Shown here piece after piece: positions 55,922 to 64,000 of a DNA stretch of 64,000 bases. Source of the stretch: DATFDN01 sp963762525. GTDB taxonomy: Bacteria > Pseudomonadota > Alphaproteobacteria > Acetobacterales > Acetobacteraceae. Every line of letters starts with the position of its first letter. Positions within the stretch are counted from its first letter, which is position 1. The DNA lies in NCBI GenBank assembly GCA_963762525.1, contig CAVXKT010000011.1, positions 558,001 through 622,000 of the forward strand, read 5' to 3'. Made by a program: the position numbers and the translations under genes. The notes beneath the pieces were generated by a model, which was given only the letters and a program-made list of their open reading frames with translations, searched no databases and was not told the DNA's origin.

Positions 55922-57658
55922 TGCTGGAGGATCGAGAGGGTATTGTTGCAGCTCCAGTAGATCACCAGCCCGGCCGGGAAGCGCGCCAGCATGAAGGTGA
56001 AGATGATCGGCATGAACTGAAACAGCTTCGCCTGCATGGGGTCGGGCGGCGGCGGGTTCAGCTTCTGCTGGCACCACATCGTGATGCCCATGATCAGCGG
56101 CCAGGCGCCGACATGCAAAAGCGGCGAGATCAGCGTCGGGTCCACCGGCAGCAGGCCGAACAAATTGAAGATGTTGGTCGGATCAATTTGCGACAGATCG
56201 TGAATCCAGCCGTAGAACGGCGCTTGCCGCATCTCGATGGTGACGAAGATCACCTTGTAGAGCGAGAAGAACACCGGAATCTGCACCACCATCGGCAGGC
56301 AGCCGCTGGCCGGGTTTACCTTCTCGCTCTTGTAAAGCGCCATCATCTCCTGCTGCATCTTCTGCGGCTCGTCCTTGAGCCGCTCGCGCAGCGCCGTCAC
56401 CTTCGGGCTGAGCAGGCGCATCTTGCTCATGGAGCGATAGGAGTAATTGGCGAGCGGGAAGAACAGCGCCTTGACGAATACGGTGAAGACGATGATCGCC
56501 AATCCGAAATTGCCGAGCAGTCCGTTAAGGAAGTCGAGGCAGTAGAAGATCGGCTTGGTGATGAAGTAGAACCAGCCGAAATCCACCGCCTTGTCGAAAT
56601 GCGGCAGGCCCAGACTTTGCCCGTACTGGTCGAGCAGCGTCACCACCTTGGCGCCGGCAAAGAGATGCGTGGGCAACATCGCCTCGGCCCCGGGAGCGAC
56701 CGTCTGCGGCTGCGCGGGCACATAGTCCACCTGGTAGTGGCCGTCGCCACCGGGAATGTAGCGGAAGCGCACGGTCTCGGCGGTCGCCTGATCGGGGATT
56801 AACGCCGTCAGCCAGTATTTGTCGGTGATCCCGGCCCAGCCGCCGGTCGAGGTCGCGTCATACGCGATGTCGCTGCCGGCCTTCTTGGCGTCGGATTTGG
56901 TCTGGTCGTATTTGTATTCCTGCAACGTCCCGTTGGTGACGCCGAGCAGGCCCTCGAACAGGATGTAGTATCCGGCCGTCTCGGGCGTGTAGTCGCGCCG
57001 CACCCGCGCCCACGGAAACAGCTTCACCGCCTGCCCGGTGCCGTTCTTCACCTCCTGGCGGACCGCGAGCATGTAGTGGTCGTCGATCGCGAGCACGATG
57101 CGGAAATCGAGCCCGGCGCCGTTGTTCCAGGAGAGCGTAACCGGATGGGCGACCGACAGTTCCGGCGCCGAGGCGGACCAGATGGTGTCCTCGCCGGGCA
57201 GCTTGGCGGTCTCGCCGGCCGGGGCCGACCACCCGGTACTGGACGAAGTAGGGGTCCTTCGACGACGGCGGTTCCAGCAATTTCACATCCGGCGAGTTGG
57301 GGGCGACGGTCTGGCGATAGTCGTTCAGCACCACATCGTCGATGCGCGCGCCGAGCAGGCTGATGGAGCCGCGCACTGCGGGCGCCGCAATCTTCACCCG
57401 CGGGGCATTGGGCGCCGGCACCACCGCCGACGCGGCGGGGGCGGCGCCGCCCGGAGTGACGGCCGCACTCGGTCCCACCGTCGGCGCGGCGGCGGCCGGA
57501 CCGCCCTCGGGCGGCGTCGCGGTCTTGTTCAGCGCCGATTGCTGCGACTGCGCGGTCGGCTGCGGCGGTTGCGGCAAGAAGCGCCGCGCGACCAATTGGT
57601 AGCCGAGCAGGATGGCAATCGAGATCAGGATCGCGGTGAACAGGCGCTTCTGATCCAT
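55864..57658 (-). CDS. yidC: Membrane protein insertase YidC (one frame break)
   Basis: It inserts and folds inner-membrane proteins with or without SecYEG. The N-terminal helix (L-F-T-A-I-L-I-S-I-A-I-L-L-G-Y) precedes a Pro/Ala-rich linker and the periplasmic domain. The C-terminal core has T-K-P-I-F-Y-C-L-D-F-L and the conserved S-M-S-K-M-R-L-L-S-P-K. The frame changes near 57232 in the periplasmic domain (one extra base); repaired length is about 597 residues. The ATG overlaps the yidD stop by one base (TGATG). YidC is essential, so the break is a likely error. Confidence 0.92.
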
Positions 57659-57903
57659 CAGTGCATCTCGCACCGGCAGGCCCGGCGATCCCGGACCGGC
57701 ACCGGATCATACCCGCCCGCATTCCACGGATTGCAGCGCAACACGCGCCAGGCGGCGAGGCCGGCGCCGCGCAGCGCGCCGTGGCCGCGCACCGCCTCGA
57801 TCGCATATTCGCTGCAACTCGGCGCGAACCGGCAATGGGCGCCGATAAACGGGCGCAACGTCCATTGATAGACGCGGATGGCGGCAACGATCGCCCGGCT
57901 CAT
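57658..57903 (-). CDS. yidD: Membrane protein insertion efficiency factor YidD
   Basis: It is an 81-residue membrane-associated protein that assists YidC-dependent insertion. R-F-A-P-S-C-S-E-Y-A-I-E-A and R-C-N-P-W-N-A-G-G-Y-D-P-V-P are the family signatures. The start overlaps the rnpA stop as ATGA, and its stop overlaps the yidC start, so the four genes rnpA-yidD-yidC-engB are translationally chained. Confidence 0.95.
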   Translation of the reverse strand: MSRAIVAAIRVYQWTLRPFIGAHCRFAPSCSEYAIEAVRGHGALRGAGLAAWRVLRCNPWNAGGYDPVPVRDRRACRCEMH

Positions 57904-58277
57904 GACGCGCCCACGCCTGCCTTGAGCAGCGCCCGGCGGAGATCGTCCTGCAAGGCGACGAACGGCCGAGCGCGGGTGGTGTCGCGTCCGATCAGCACCA
58001 GATCGACCCCGGCCGGCGGCGCCGGCGCGAGCAGCAGACGCGCCGCCTCCTTGAGACGGCGGCGAGTCCGGTTGCGCACCACGGCATTGCCAACCTTGCG
58101 GGTGACGGTGAAGCCGAGCCGGGTCGGTCCGGTATCCTCGCGGGCCAGCGCCTGCAAAACCAGACCGCGCATGGCGACCTTCCGCCCTCGGGCCGCGACC
58201 CGCAGGAATTCGGCGCGCCGCCTCAGGCGCCGGCAAGGCGGGGTCGGCGAGATCGTGGCGGGCAAGACACCTTCCAA
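57900..58277 (-). CDS. rnpA: Ribonuclease P protein component
   Basis: It is the protein partner of the RNase P ribozyme. R-N-R-T-R-R-R-L-K-E is the RNR signature, preceded by L-G-F-T-V-T-R-K-V-G-N-A-V. A TTG start (E-G-V-L-P-A-T) gives 125 residues and lies four bases after the rpmH stop; a downstream start is possible. The frame is intact. Confidence 0.94.
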   Translation of the reverse strand: MEGVLPATISPTPPCRRLRRRAEFLRVAARGRKVAMRGLVLQALAREDTGPTRLGFTVTRKVGNAVVRNRTRRRLKEAARLLLAPAPPAGVDLVLIGRDTTRARPFVALQDDLRRALLKAGVGAS

Positions 58278-58281
58278 CCGA

Positions 58282-58416
58282 TCAGGCGGACAGCCGCTTG
58301 CGGCCCTTGGCGCGCCGATTGGCGAGCACCTTGCGGCCGCCGACCGTCGCCATTCTGGCCCGGAACCCGTGCCGGCGCTTGCGGACCAGCTTCGAGGGTT
58401 GATAGGTGCGCTTCAC
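58282..58416 (-). CDS. rpmH: 50S ribosomal protein L34
   Basis: This 44-residue ribosomal protein reads M-K-R-T-Y-Q-P-S-K-L-V-R-K-R-R-H-G-F from a GTG start and ends R-A-K-G-R-K-R-L-S-A. K-R-T-Y-Q-P-S and R-H-G-F-R-A-R-M are universal in L34. It is the first gene of rpmH-rnpA-yidD-yidC and is preceded by a 139-base spacer that should hold its promoter. Confidence 0.96.
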   Translation of the reverse strand: MKRTYQPSKLVRKRRHGFRARMATVGGRKVLANRRAKGRKRLSA

Positions 58417-58555
58417 GACCTCTCTCCGTAAAACCCGCCCCGCAACGCGGGGCTGGGCCGCGCCCGCATCGGCGGGGGGCCCGTCGGTCGCGGCGGCTTA
58501 TACGGACGCCCGTGTCGCGGGTCAATTGCTCCGGCTCGACGTCGGCCCGGTCCGG

Positions 58556-59350
58556 CTATGACCTTGCGGTGCCGGGCGCCGCCATCCCGCGATGCAACTC
58601 GGCGGTCACGCCGGCGGGCAGGACGTTGGCAATCGCCGACTGCAGCTTGTTGTGCCAGCCCGTCACCACGTCGCCCTCGCCGTTCATCATCGCCTTGAAG
58701 CCTTTTTCGGCGACCATGGCCGGATCGTCCTTCTTCTGCGTGCCGACCTTGGTGTCCATCATGTCGGCGCGTTCGAAGAAATCGGTCTCGGTCGCCCCCG
58801 GCATCAGGCAGGTGACGGTCACTCCCGCGTCCTTCAGCTCGTGACGGACGGCGAACGAGAAGCTATCCAGGAATGCCTTGGTGCCGTTGTACACCGCCTG
58901 ATACGTGCCCGGCATGAAGCCGGCGATCGATCCGGTGATGAGAATGCGTCCGGACCGCGCCGTGCGCATGTCGCGGCCGATTTTTTGGAGCAGCAGCAGC
59001 GTGCCGGTGATATTGGTGTCCACCACCCGCCGCCAGTCCGCCGGGTTCTGATCCAGGAAGGCGCGCCCCAGCCCGCGCCCGGCATTGGCGAGCAGCGCGT
59101 CCACCTTGCGCCCGCCGATGGCGGCATGGAGCTTATCGACCCCTTCCGGCGCCGACAGATCGGCCTGCACGGCTTCCACCGCGGCGCCGTTCCCGCGCAG
59201 GTCGGCGGCGACCCGCTCGATCTCGGGCTCGTCGGCGGCGATCAGCAGGTCGAAGCCGTTATCCCGGCACTGTTTGGCCAACTCGTAGCCGATGCCGGAG
59301 GAGGCGCCGGTCACGACGGCGAGGGGACGGGAATTGGAAGCCATCTTCAT
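58556..59350 (-). CDS. Short-chain dehydrogenase/reductase
   Basis: It is a 264-residue NAD(P)-dependent SDR with unknown substrate. V-V-T-G-A-S-S-G-I-G is the nucleotide motif, N-A-G-R-G the N-A-G motif, I-T-G-S-I-A-G the catalytic serine region and Y-N-G-T-K the Tyr/Lys pair. The C-terminus has S-A-I-A-N-V-L-P. It is upstream of rpmH on the same strand but 139 bases away, so not clearly in its operon. Confidence 0.9.
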   Translation of the reverse strand: MKMASNSRPLAVVTGASSGIGYELAKQCRDNGFDLLIAADEPEIERVAADLRGNGAAVEAVQADLSAPEGVDKLHAAIGGRKVDALLANAGRGLGRAFLDQNPADWRRVVDTNITGTLLLLQKIGRDMRTARSGRILITGSIAGFMPGTYQAVYNGTKAFLDSFSFAVRHELKDAGVTVTCLMPGATETDFFERADMMDTKVGTQKKDDPAMVAEKGFKAMMNGEGDVVTGWHNKLQSAIANVLPAGVTAELHRGMAAPGTARS

Positions 59351-59511
59351 AACTCCAGGGTTGAGTGCCGCCGGTCCAACGCATCGCGGCGGCCGCCGCC
59401 ACGTGAAAGCTCGGCCAGCCGGTCGCCTGCGGCGCCACAAACGCGTGAGCGCCGCCTCCGGGCCCGGGGGCGGCCCAAGCGGTTTCAAGTGTGTAAAAAT
59501 TTACCCCGGGG

Positions 59512-60297
59512 TTGCGGGCCCGCGGCCGGCACCTCACAACAGACGTTGTCCCGCCTTCGACCTGCCCTGTACTCGGGCGCCTGTGCCGTCCGCCGCGGAG
59601 CCCGAACCTGAGTCGCCTCAAACCGCTCCTGATCGTGCTGGTGGTTGCCGTCGTGGCCTTCGTCGCCTGGCGAAGCGGATGGGCGCATGAGCTGAGCTGG
59701 GGGCAGTTGGCGCGCCGCCAGGCTTGGCTTCACGCCATGGTGGGCGGACACCCGGTGCTCGCGCCGCTCCTCTATCTGGCGCTCTACACGGTCTGGGTGG
59801 CGGTCTCGATCCCGGAGGCGTCGCTGCTCACGGTGGCCGGCGGGCTGCTGTTCGGCCCCTGGCTGGGCGGCGGCGCAGCGGTGCTCGGGGCGACGCTCGG
59901 GGCGGTGATCGTATTCCTTTTGGCGCGCTCGGCGTTCGCGGCTACGCTCGGCCGGCGCTCCGGCTCGCTGCTCGACCGCATCCGTCCGCGGCTACATCGC
60001 GATGGCTTCAGCTATTTGCTGGCCCTGCGGCTCATTCCGACGCCGTTCTGGCTGGTGAACCTCGCCGCCGCCTTCTGCGGGATGCGGCTGGCTCCCTACG
60101 CCGCGGCGACGCTGATCGGCGTCATCCCGATTACCTTCCTGTTGACCTGGATCGGCGCCGGGCTCGGTGCCGTGCTCGCGGCCGGCCGCTCACCCGACCT
60201 CACGATCCTCTACGCGCCGCGCGTGCTGGGGCCGCTGGTGGCGCTGGCCATCCTGGCGCTGGCCCCGGTGGTCTGGCGAGCGATGCGGGGGCGGTGA
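59512..60297 (+). CDS. TVP38/TMEM64 (DedA-related, VTT domain) membrane protein
   Basis: It is an inner-membrane protein of the VTT family, which includes lipid scramblase-like DedA relatives. Several hydrophobic helices surround S-I-P-E-A-S-L-L-T-V-A-G-G-L-L-F-G-P and the F-x-L-A-R-S region followed by L-R-L-I-P-T-P-F-W-L-V-N, the family core. The TTG start is doubtful; the protein probably begins near residue 33 (L-S-R-L-K-P-L-L-I-V-L), where the first helix starts. Function in this organism is unknown. Confidence 0.78.
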   Translation: MRARGRHLTTDVVPPSTCPVLGRLCRPPRSPNLSRLKPLLIVLVVAVVAFVAWRSGWAHELSWGQLARRQAWLHAMVGGHPVLAPLLYLALYTVWVAVSIPEASLLTVAGGLLFGPWLGGGAAVLGATLGAVIVFLLARSAFAATLGRRSGSLLDRIRPRLHRDGFSYLLALRLIPTPFWLVNLAAAFCGMRLAPYAAATLIGVIPITFLLTWIGAGLGAVLAAGRSPDLTILYAPRVLGPLVALAILALAPVVWRAMRGR

Positions 60298-60476
60298 GGA
60301 CGCCGAAGATCAGGTACGCGCCAAGCCGGTGCGCGGCACGGCCCGGGTGCGCCGTTCAGTCAAAAGCTTCTTGCCAGGAGGGGGCCGTCCATACATGACG
60401 AAAAACAGAGGCCGATTACGCTCAGCAGGAAACCGCTTGTCTGATGATGTCCCCGCCGTTTCCGGCAAAGATGGGT

Positions 60477-60507
60477 GCGGCCGACGAGGTGCGAACTCGT
60501 CGGCCGC
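60477..60507 (+). ncRNA. Strong 12-bp hairpin upstream of an IS110 remnant (possible bridge-RNA region)
   Basis: GCGGCCGACGAG pairs perfectly with CTCGTCGGCCGC around a seven-base loop. It is in the 343-base gap 60298-60640 immediately before the IS110 transposase remnant. In IS110-group elements the non-coding end beside the recombinase gene encodes the bridge RNA, so this hairpin may be part of it. It could equally be a terminator for the upstream gene. No other gene was seen in the gap. Confidence 0.35.
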
Positions 60508-60640
60508 GGGAGGGGACGGGTCGAGAAACCGCCGGCCGTGATGGGCCGAGTTAGAGTTTGACCGCCCCTCTCTTTTCCGCGCGACCTGAACGTATACCCG
60601 GGCGCCATGGCCCGGATGACAAGCAAAGGACCGGGAAAAG

Positions 60641-60970
60641 ATGACCGCCACCATAGCCCGGACTGTCGGCATCGACATCTGCAAGAATACCCTCGAGGTC
60701 CATATCCACCCCCAAGCCATCGCCCGGTCGTTCCCCAACGCCGCCGGCAAACGCTTCATCCGCGGCGGCCGCGCCCACCTGCGCCAAGCCCTCTACATGC
60801 AGGCCCTGGTCGCCATCCGCTTCAACGCAGACATGAAGGCCAAATATCAGGCCCTCATCGCCGCCGGAAAACCACCGAAAGTCGCCATCACCGCCGCCAT
60901 GCGAAAGCTCGCGATCCTCGCCAACGCTCTGCTCCGTGACCAGCGAAACTGGATGCCAAAAACCGCTTGA
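60641..60970 (+). pseudogene. IS110-family transposase with internal deletion
   Basis: The frame starts R-T-V-G-I-D-I-C-K-N-T-L-E-V-H-I, the DEDD-recombinase N-terminus of IS110. After only about 40 residues it jumps to the C-terminal domain R-G-G-R-A-H-L-R-Q-A-L-Y-M-Q-A-L with the serine-bearing region, ending M-R-K-L-A-I-L-A-N-A-L-L-R-D. Full transposases are over 300 residues, so more than 200 are missing with the frame kept. The junction is near F-P-N-A-A-G-K/R-F-I-R. It cannot be autonomous. It inserts just 26 bases before the end of the giant repeat-protein gene. Confidence 0.8.
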
Positions 60971-60995
60971 TCAAAACGCATACTTTAGGCCTGGC

Positions 60996-63900
60996 TCACA
61001 CGATCGAATGCGCCAGCAGGCCGGTGAGCGTGAGGCCGGCCTCTCCTTCCAGCCGCATGACCGGGGCGGGCGCCGCCCCGGGGCGCATGATCGAGACCAC
61101 GGCCGCGCCGGTGCTGGAACCGACCTGGATAATCTGACCCAAGCTGGATCGGCTGCCCGACCATTTGGCGGCGCTTAGCACCGTGCGGAAGTCGAGCAGG
61201 GTGTCGCTGAGCGGGCCGAAGACGTCGAGAAAGCCCTGGCCGCCGGCGGGTACGGCGATGGTGCTGCCGGTGGCGCCGATGACCACCGTATGCGTGCCGG
61301 CATTTTGGATCGGCGCGTTGATGGCCGCTAACCGCGCGAAAGCCGCGAGCGGAGGAGGCAGCGGGGTAACGGCGGCGGTGAAGTCGCCGAGGGTGTGACT
61401 GCCCGCGACTTGCAGCGTGACCGACTGACCGCCGCCGGTAATCTGCAAGCTGCCGCTGGCCGCATTCCATGATTCGCTGAGCGGCCCCGAGAGCCCGACG
61501 ACGATGCGATCGCCGGGCGCGAACCCGATGATCGGTCCCGCGAATGCCCCCGGCGCGGCGACGGTGAGGGTGCCGCCGCCGGCCAGGAAGTCGATCGTCT
61601 GACCGCTGCCGACCGCTCCGGTGAGCTGGAGGTTCGCTCCGCCCGCTACGTCCAGCGTGCCGCTCCCCGAAACGTCGTTCGTCGTCAGCGTGCCGCCTTG
61701 TGCAATGATCGTCCCGGAGTTGACGGTGGAGGCGGCAAGCGTGCCGCTGCCGCTGATCTGGCCGGCATTGAGGAGCTGGCCCGCGACGACACTCCCCGAT
61801 TTCAGAGTAAGCGTTCCGGTGGCGCCGATCTGCACGGCTTGCGCGGCCAGTGTCGCCCCGCTGGCGATTTGGATGGTGCCGGATCCGGCGCCCGTGGTGA
61901 TCGTCTGCGCGCCGAGTTGCGTGCCGGCGCCGGAGAGACTGAGCTGCCCTGCGCTCCCGACCGAGCCGCTCACCAGCACCGTATTGGCGCCGATCACCGC
62001 GCCGCCCGATGCTTGCAACGTGCCCGACCCGGCCTGCCCGACGGCCAGCGTGCCGGCAACCAGCAGCTGCGTTCCCGGATCGGTGAGCGTCGCCGTTCCG
62101 GTGCCGCCGGCGGCGAGGGTCAGTCCCGGTGTGGTCATCGTGCCGGCGCCGGCGATGGCGAGATTACCCGCCCCGCCGCCGCCCACCACGACCCCGGTGC
62201 TGTCGGCCCAGTTGCCGCCGGCGATCGTCACCGACCCGGCGGCGTGCAGCGCGCCGCCCAGCGTGACGCCGGTCGTAACCACGCTGCCGGCGTCGGCCAC
62301 CGAACCCGCCCCGGCTTGGCCGATCACCACCGGCCCCGTGTTCGACCACTGCGAGCCGGCGGCGATCGTCAGGGTCCCGGACTGCGTGGACGCGGCGCCG
62401 ATGACCGCCCCTGCGTTGCTGAGGCTGGAGGCGTTGAGCAGGGCAACCTTGACGCCGCCATACACGCCGATGAGGGTGCTCCCGGAAGCGGTGATGGTGG
62501 CACCCGACATCGTCAGGCCGGCCCCGATGTTCAGCGCCGGAGCGGCGTTGGGATTGCCCGCCAGGATCAGCGAGGCCTTCGACAGCGTCCATGGCGTCAG
62601 ACCGCCGAAGGTGGCGTCGAGCGCGGTCAAGGTGCCGGTCAGGGTGCCGCCGGAGTAGAATAGCGCCTCGGTGCCCGCATTCGGAACGGTCGCGGCGGGC
62701 CCGCCGGTCTGCAAGCTGAGCCACCCGCCGGTGCGTCCGATGTCGCCCGAACCGATCCAGGCCTCCTGCGGCGCCGTCATCTGGATTCCCCAGAAGCCGG
62801 TCGCCGGGTCCTTCCCCCAGGTGAACGCCCGGGTCGCGCCGGGGGCGAAGGTGACGTTCGTCAGTGCGATGGTGCCGCTTCGCGTCTGGATCAGCAGACC
62901 ATGGGCGCCGACGACCTGAACGCCGGTGATCTGCGCCCACTGGCTCGACTCGATCTCGTCGCTGGTGCCGAACCCGACCAGCGGGTTGCTGAAATTGCTG
63001 CCCGTCGGGCCCAGCGCGAGCACGCCGCCGGGGCTGAAGGTGATCGTCTGCCCGGCGCTGATACCATTATCGAACTGGGCGATCCCCCCGCCGGCGATGG
63101 CGATCGTGCCGGTCCCGGAGACGCTGCCGGTGACTTCGAGCGTGCCTCCGCCCGCCGCCAGCACCGTACCGTTGTTCACCAGATTGGCGGCGAGCAGACC
63201 GGCGCCGGTCAGCGTGGAGCCCGTCTCGACCAGCACCGACCCGGCGATGAGGCTGCCGGAAGCGCCGATGTCGATGCCGCCGAGCGAATCGACGCTGGCG
63301 GTCGCGCCCGGGCTGAGCAGCATCCCGCCCGCCTCGGCGAAACCGCCGCTGACCGAGAGCGTGCCTGCCGCCGTCAGCAGGCCCGGCGTAAGGAGACTCG
63401 CCTGATTGTTCACCGCGCTGGTGCCGGATGCGGAGATCGACCCGGCTGAGGTCAGCACTGATCCGGGGTCGCTCACCAGAAGCCCGCCGCTTGATCCGGT
63501 CGCCACTCCGCCGGGGCCCACGTTGAGCGTCCCGCCCTGCGTAACCGAGAGGCCAGTCGCAGTCAGCCCGCCCGCCCCCGCTAAGCCGCCGCTCACCGAC
63601 AGGGAACCCGCCGTCAGGAGACCGCTGGCGGCAAGGCTCGCCTGATTGCTCACCGCGATCGTGCCGGAGGCGGTAATCGACCCGGCGGCGACCAGGGACG
63701 ACCCGGCGCCGCTCACCTGAAACGTGCCACCCGTGAGGCCGCTCGCGCCGACTGTCACGGTGCTGCCCTGCGTAACCGAAAGGCCCGCCGCCGTCAGTCC
63801 GCCCGCCCCGGCTAAGCCGCCGCTCACCGACAGGGAACCCGCCGTCATGAGACCGCTGGCGGCAAGGCTCGCCTGATTGCTCACCGCGATCGTGCCGGAG

Positions 63901-64000
63901 GCGATAATCGACCCGGCGGAGACCAGGGACGACCCGGCGCCGTTCACCTGAAACGTGCCGCCCGTGAGGCCGCTCGCGCCAACCGTGACAGAGCCGCCCT
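60996..64000 (-). CDS. Giant beta-strand-repeat secreted/adhesin-like protein (5' end beyond window)
   Basis: At least about 1,000 residues of Gly/Ala/Ser/Thr-rich sequence with almost no charged residues form repeated short beta strands, as in autotransporter passengers and large adhesins. Near the window edge a 77-residue unit (A-S-G-L-T-G-G-T-F-Q-V-x-G-A-G-S-S-L) is repeated. Later parts repeat G-T-L-x-V-x-G, G-Q-T-I-T-F-S-P-G-G and G-F-G-T-S-D-E-I. The reading frame stays open to the right edge. The C-terminus (M-R-L-E-G-E-A-G-L-T-L-T-G-L-L) has no recognisable beta-barrel or sorting motif, so the export route is unknown. Confidence 0.8.
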   Translation of the reverse strand, partial: GGSVTVGASGLTGGTFQVNGAGSSLVSAGSIIASGTIAVSNQASLAASGLMTAGSLSVSGGLAGAGGLTAAGLSVTQGSTVTVGASGLTGGTFQVSGAGSSLVAAGSITASGTIAVSNQASLAASGLLTAGSLSVSGGLAGAGGLTATGLSVTQGGTLNVGPGGVATGSSGGLLVSDPGSVLTSAGSISASGTSAVNNQASLLTPGLLTAAGTLSVSGGFAEAGGMLLSPGATASVDSLGGIDIGASGSLIAGSVLVETGSTLTGAGLLAANLVNNGTVLAAGGGTLEVTGSVSGTGTIAIAGGGIAQFDNGISAGQTITFSPGGVLALGPTGSNFSNPLVGFGTSDEIESSQWAQITGVQVVGAHGLLIQTRSGTIALTNVTFAPGATRAFTWGKDPATGFWGIQMTAPQEAWIGSGDIGRTGGWLSLQTGGPAATVPNAGTEALFYSGGTLTGTLTALDATFGGLTPWTLSKASLILAGNPNAAPALNIGAGLTMSGATITASGSTLIGVYGGVKVALLNASSLSNAGAVIGAASTQSGTLTIAAGSQWSNTGPVVIGQAGAGSVADAGSVVTTGVTLGGALHAAGSVTIAGGNWADSTGVVVGGGGAGNLAIAGAGTMTTPGLTLAAGGTGTATLTDPGTQLLVAGTLAVGQAGSGTLQASGGAVIGANTVLVSGSVGSAGQLSLSGAGTQLGAQTITTGAGSGTIQIASGATLAAQAVQIGATGTLTLKSGSVVAGQLLNAGQISGSGTLAASTVNSGTIIAQGGTLTTNDVSGSGTLDVAGGANLQLTGAVGSGQTIDFLAGGGTLTVAAPGAFAGPIIGFAPGDRIVVGLSGPLSESWNAASGSLQITGGGQSVTLQVAGSHTLGDFTAAVTPLPPPLAAFARLAAINAPIQNAGTHTVVIGATGSTIAVPAGGQGFLDVFGPLSDTLLDFRTVLSAAKWSGSRSSLGQIIQVGSSTGAAVVSIMRPGAAPAPVMRLEGEAGLTLTGLLAHSIV
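63540..64000 (-). repeat. Tandem 231-bp repeats in the giant repeat-protein gene
   Basis: The stretch AAACGTGCC preceded by CTCACCTG or TTCACCTG recurs at 63720 and 63951, exactly 231 bp apart, with nearly identical DNA between copies. The unit encodes 77 residues. A more diverged third unit lies to the left, and the array may continue past the window. The near-identity of the DNA suggests recent duplication or gene conversion, and such arrays often vary in copy number. Confidence 0.75.

Noticed and set aside
57658..58416. Chromosome origin near rpmH/rnpA
   Set aside because: No dnaA or dnaN gene and no cluster of DnaA boxes was seen; in alphaproteobacteria this gene group is usually separate from the origin.

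Overview
The window is a 64 kb piece of a high-GC alphaproteobacterial chromosome. The best guess is Rhodospirillales, Acetobacteraceae-like. Supporting signs are the alphaproteobacterial pyruvate dehydrogenase (E1 beta carrying its own lipoyl domain), the rpmH-rnpA-yidD-yidC-engB-argB and lepB-rnc-era orders, and long beta-strand-repeat proteins. No rRNA or tRNA gene was seen.

Layout. 0-6 kb: pdhA-pdhB-pdhC, a convergent GNAT gene and lpdA. 6-8.2 kb: xthA, a class-I amidotransferase hydrolase and lolA on the minus strand. 8.2-12.4 kb: a five-copy 32-bp operator-like array, then a tightly overlapping operon of a MetY-like sulfhydrylase, a MetA-like acyltransferase and a PLP decarboxylase. 12.6-19.2 kb: a compact candidate biosynthetic cluster (heme-oxygenase-like protein joined to an ACP, two adenylate-forming ligases, an SDR, a six-helix membrane protein, a thioesterase). 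19.3-28.5 kb: apt, a nitroreductase, a class III aminotransferase with an orphan UgpB-type binding protein, a papain-like protease with a seven-repeat propeller facing a chagasin-like inhibitor, and an aspartoacylase-family/ArgE pair. 28.6-36 kb: three glycosyltransferases, asnB, a MazEF-type module and a probable new selenoprotein. 36-46 kb: ygfZ, two membrane proteins of unknown function, era-rnc-lepB, a hendecad coiled-coil protein, radC, map, rpiA, folC, accD. 46.5-54.3 kb: a CBM60-like protein, an LLM oxidoreductase and a branched-chain-type ABC transporter (livHMGF) divergent from its binding protein. 54.3-64 kb: argB to rpmH, an SDR, a TVP38 protein, an internally deleted IS110 element and the 3' part of a giant beta-strand-repeat protein running off the window.

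Data quality matters here. About 28 single-base reading-frame breaks fall in 21 genes, including essential single-copy genes (era, rnc, yidC, pdhC). About 25 look like one extra base and three like one missing base, several in G or C runs. I read them as sequence errors rather than decay, and gave each gene its full extent with break points noted.

The strongest novelty is at 31622-32690. A TlpA/redoxin-like protein has an in-frame TGA exactly at the expected redox cysteine (W-A-S-W-[TGA]-G-C). The TGA sits inside a perfect 12-bp inverted repeat (32010-32021 with 32050-32061) that caps a second stem whose loop is 21 nt downstream, which is the layout of a bacterial SECIS element.
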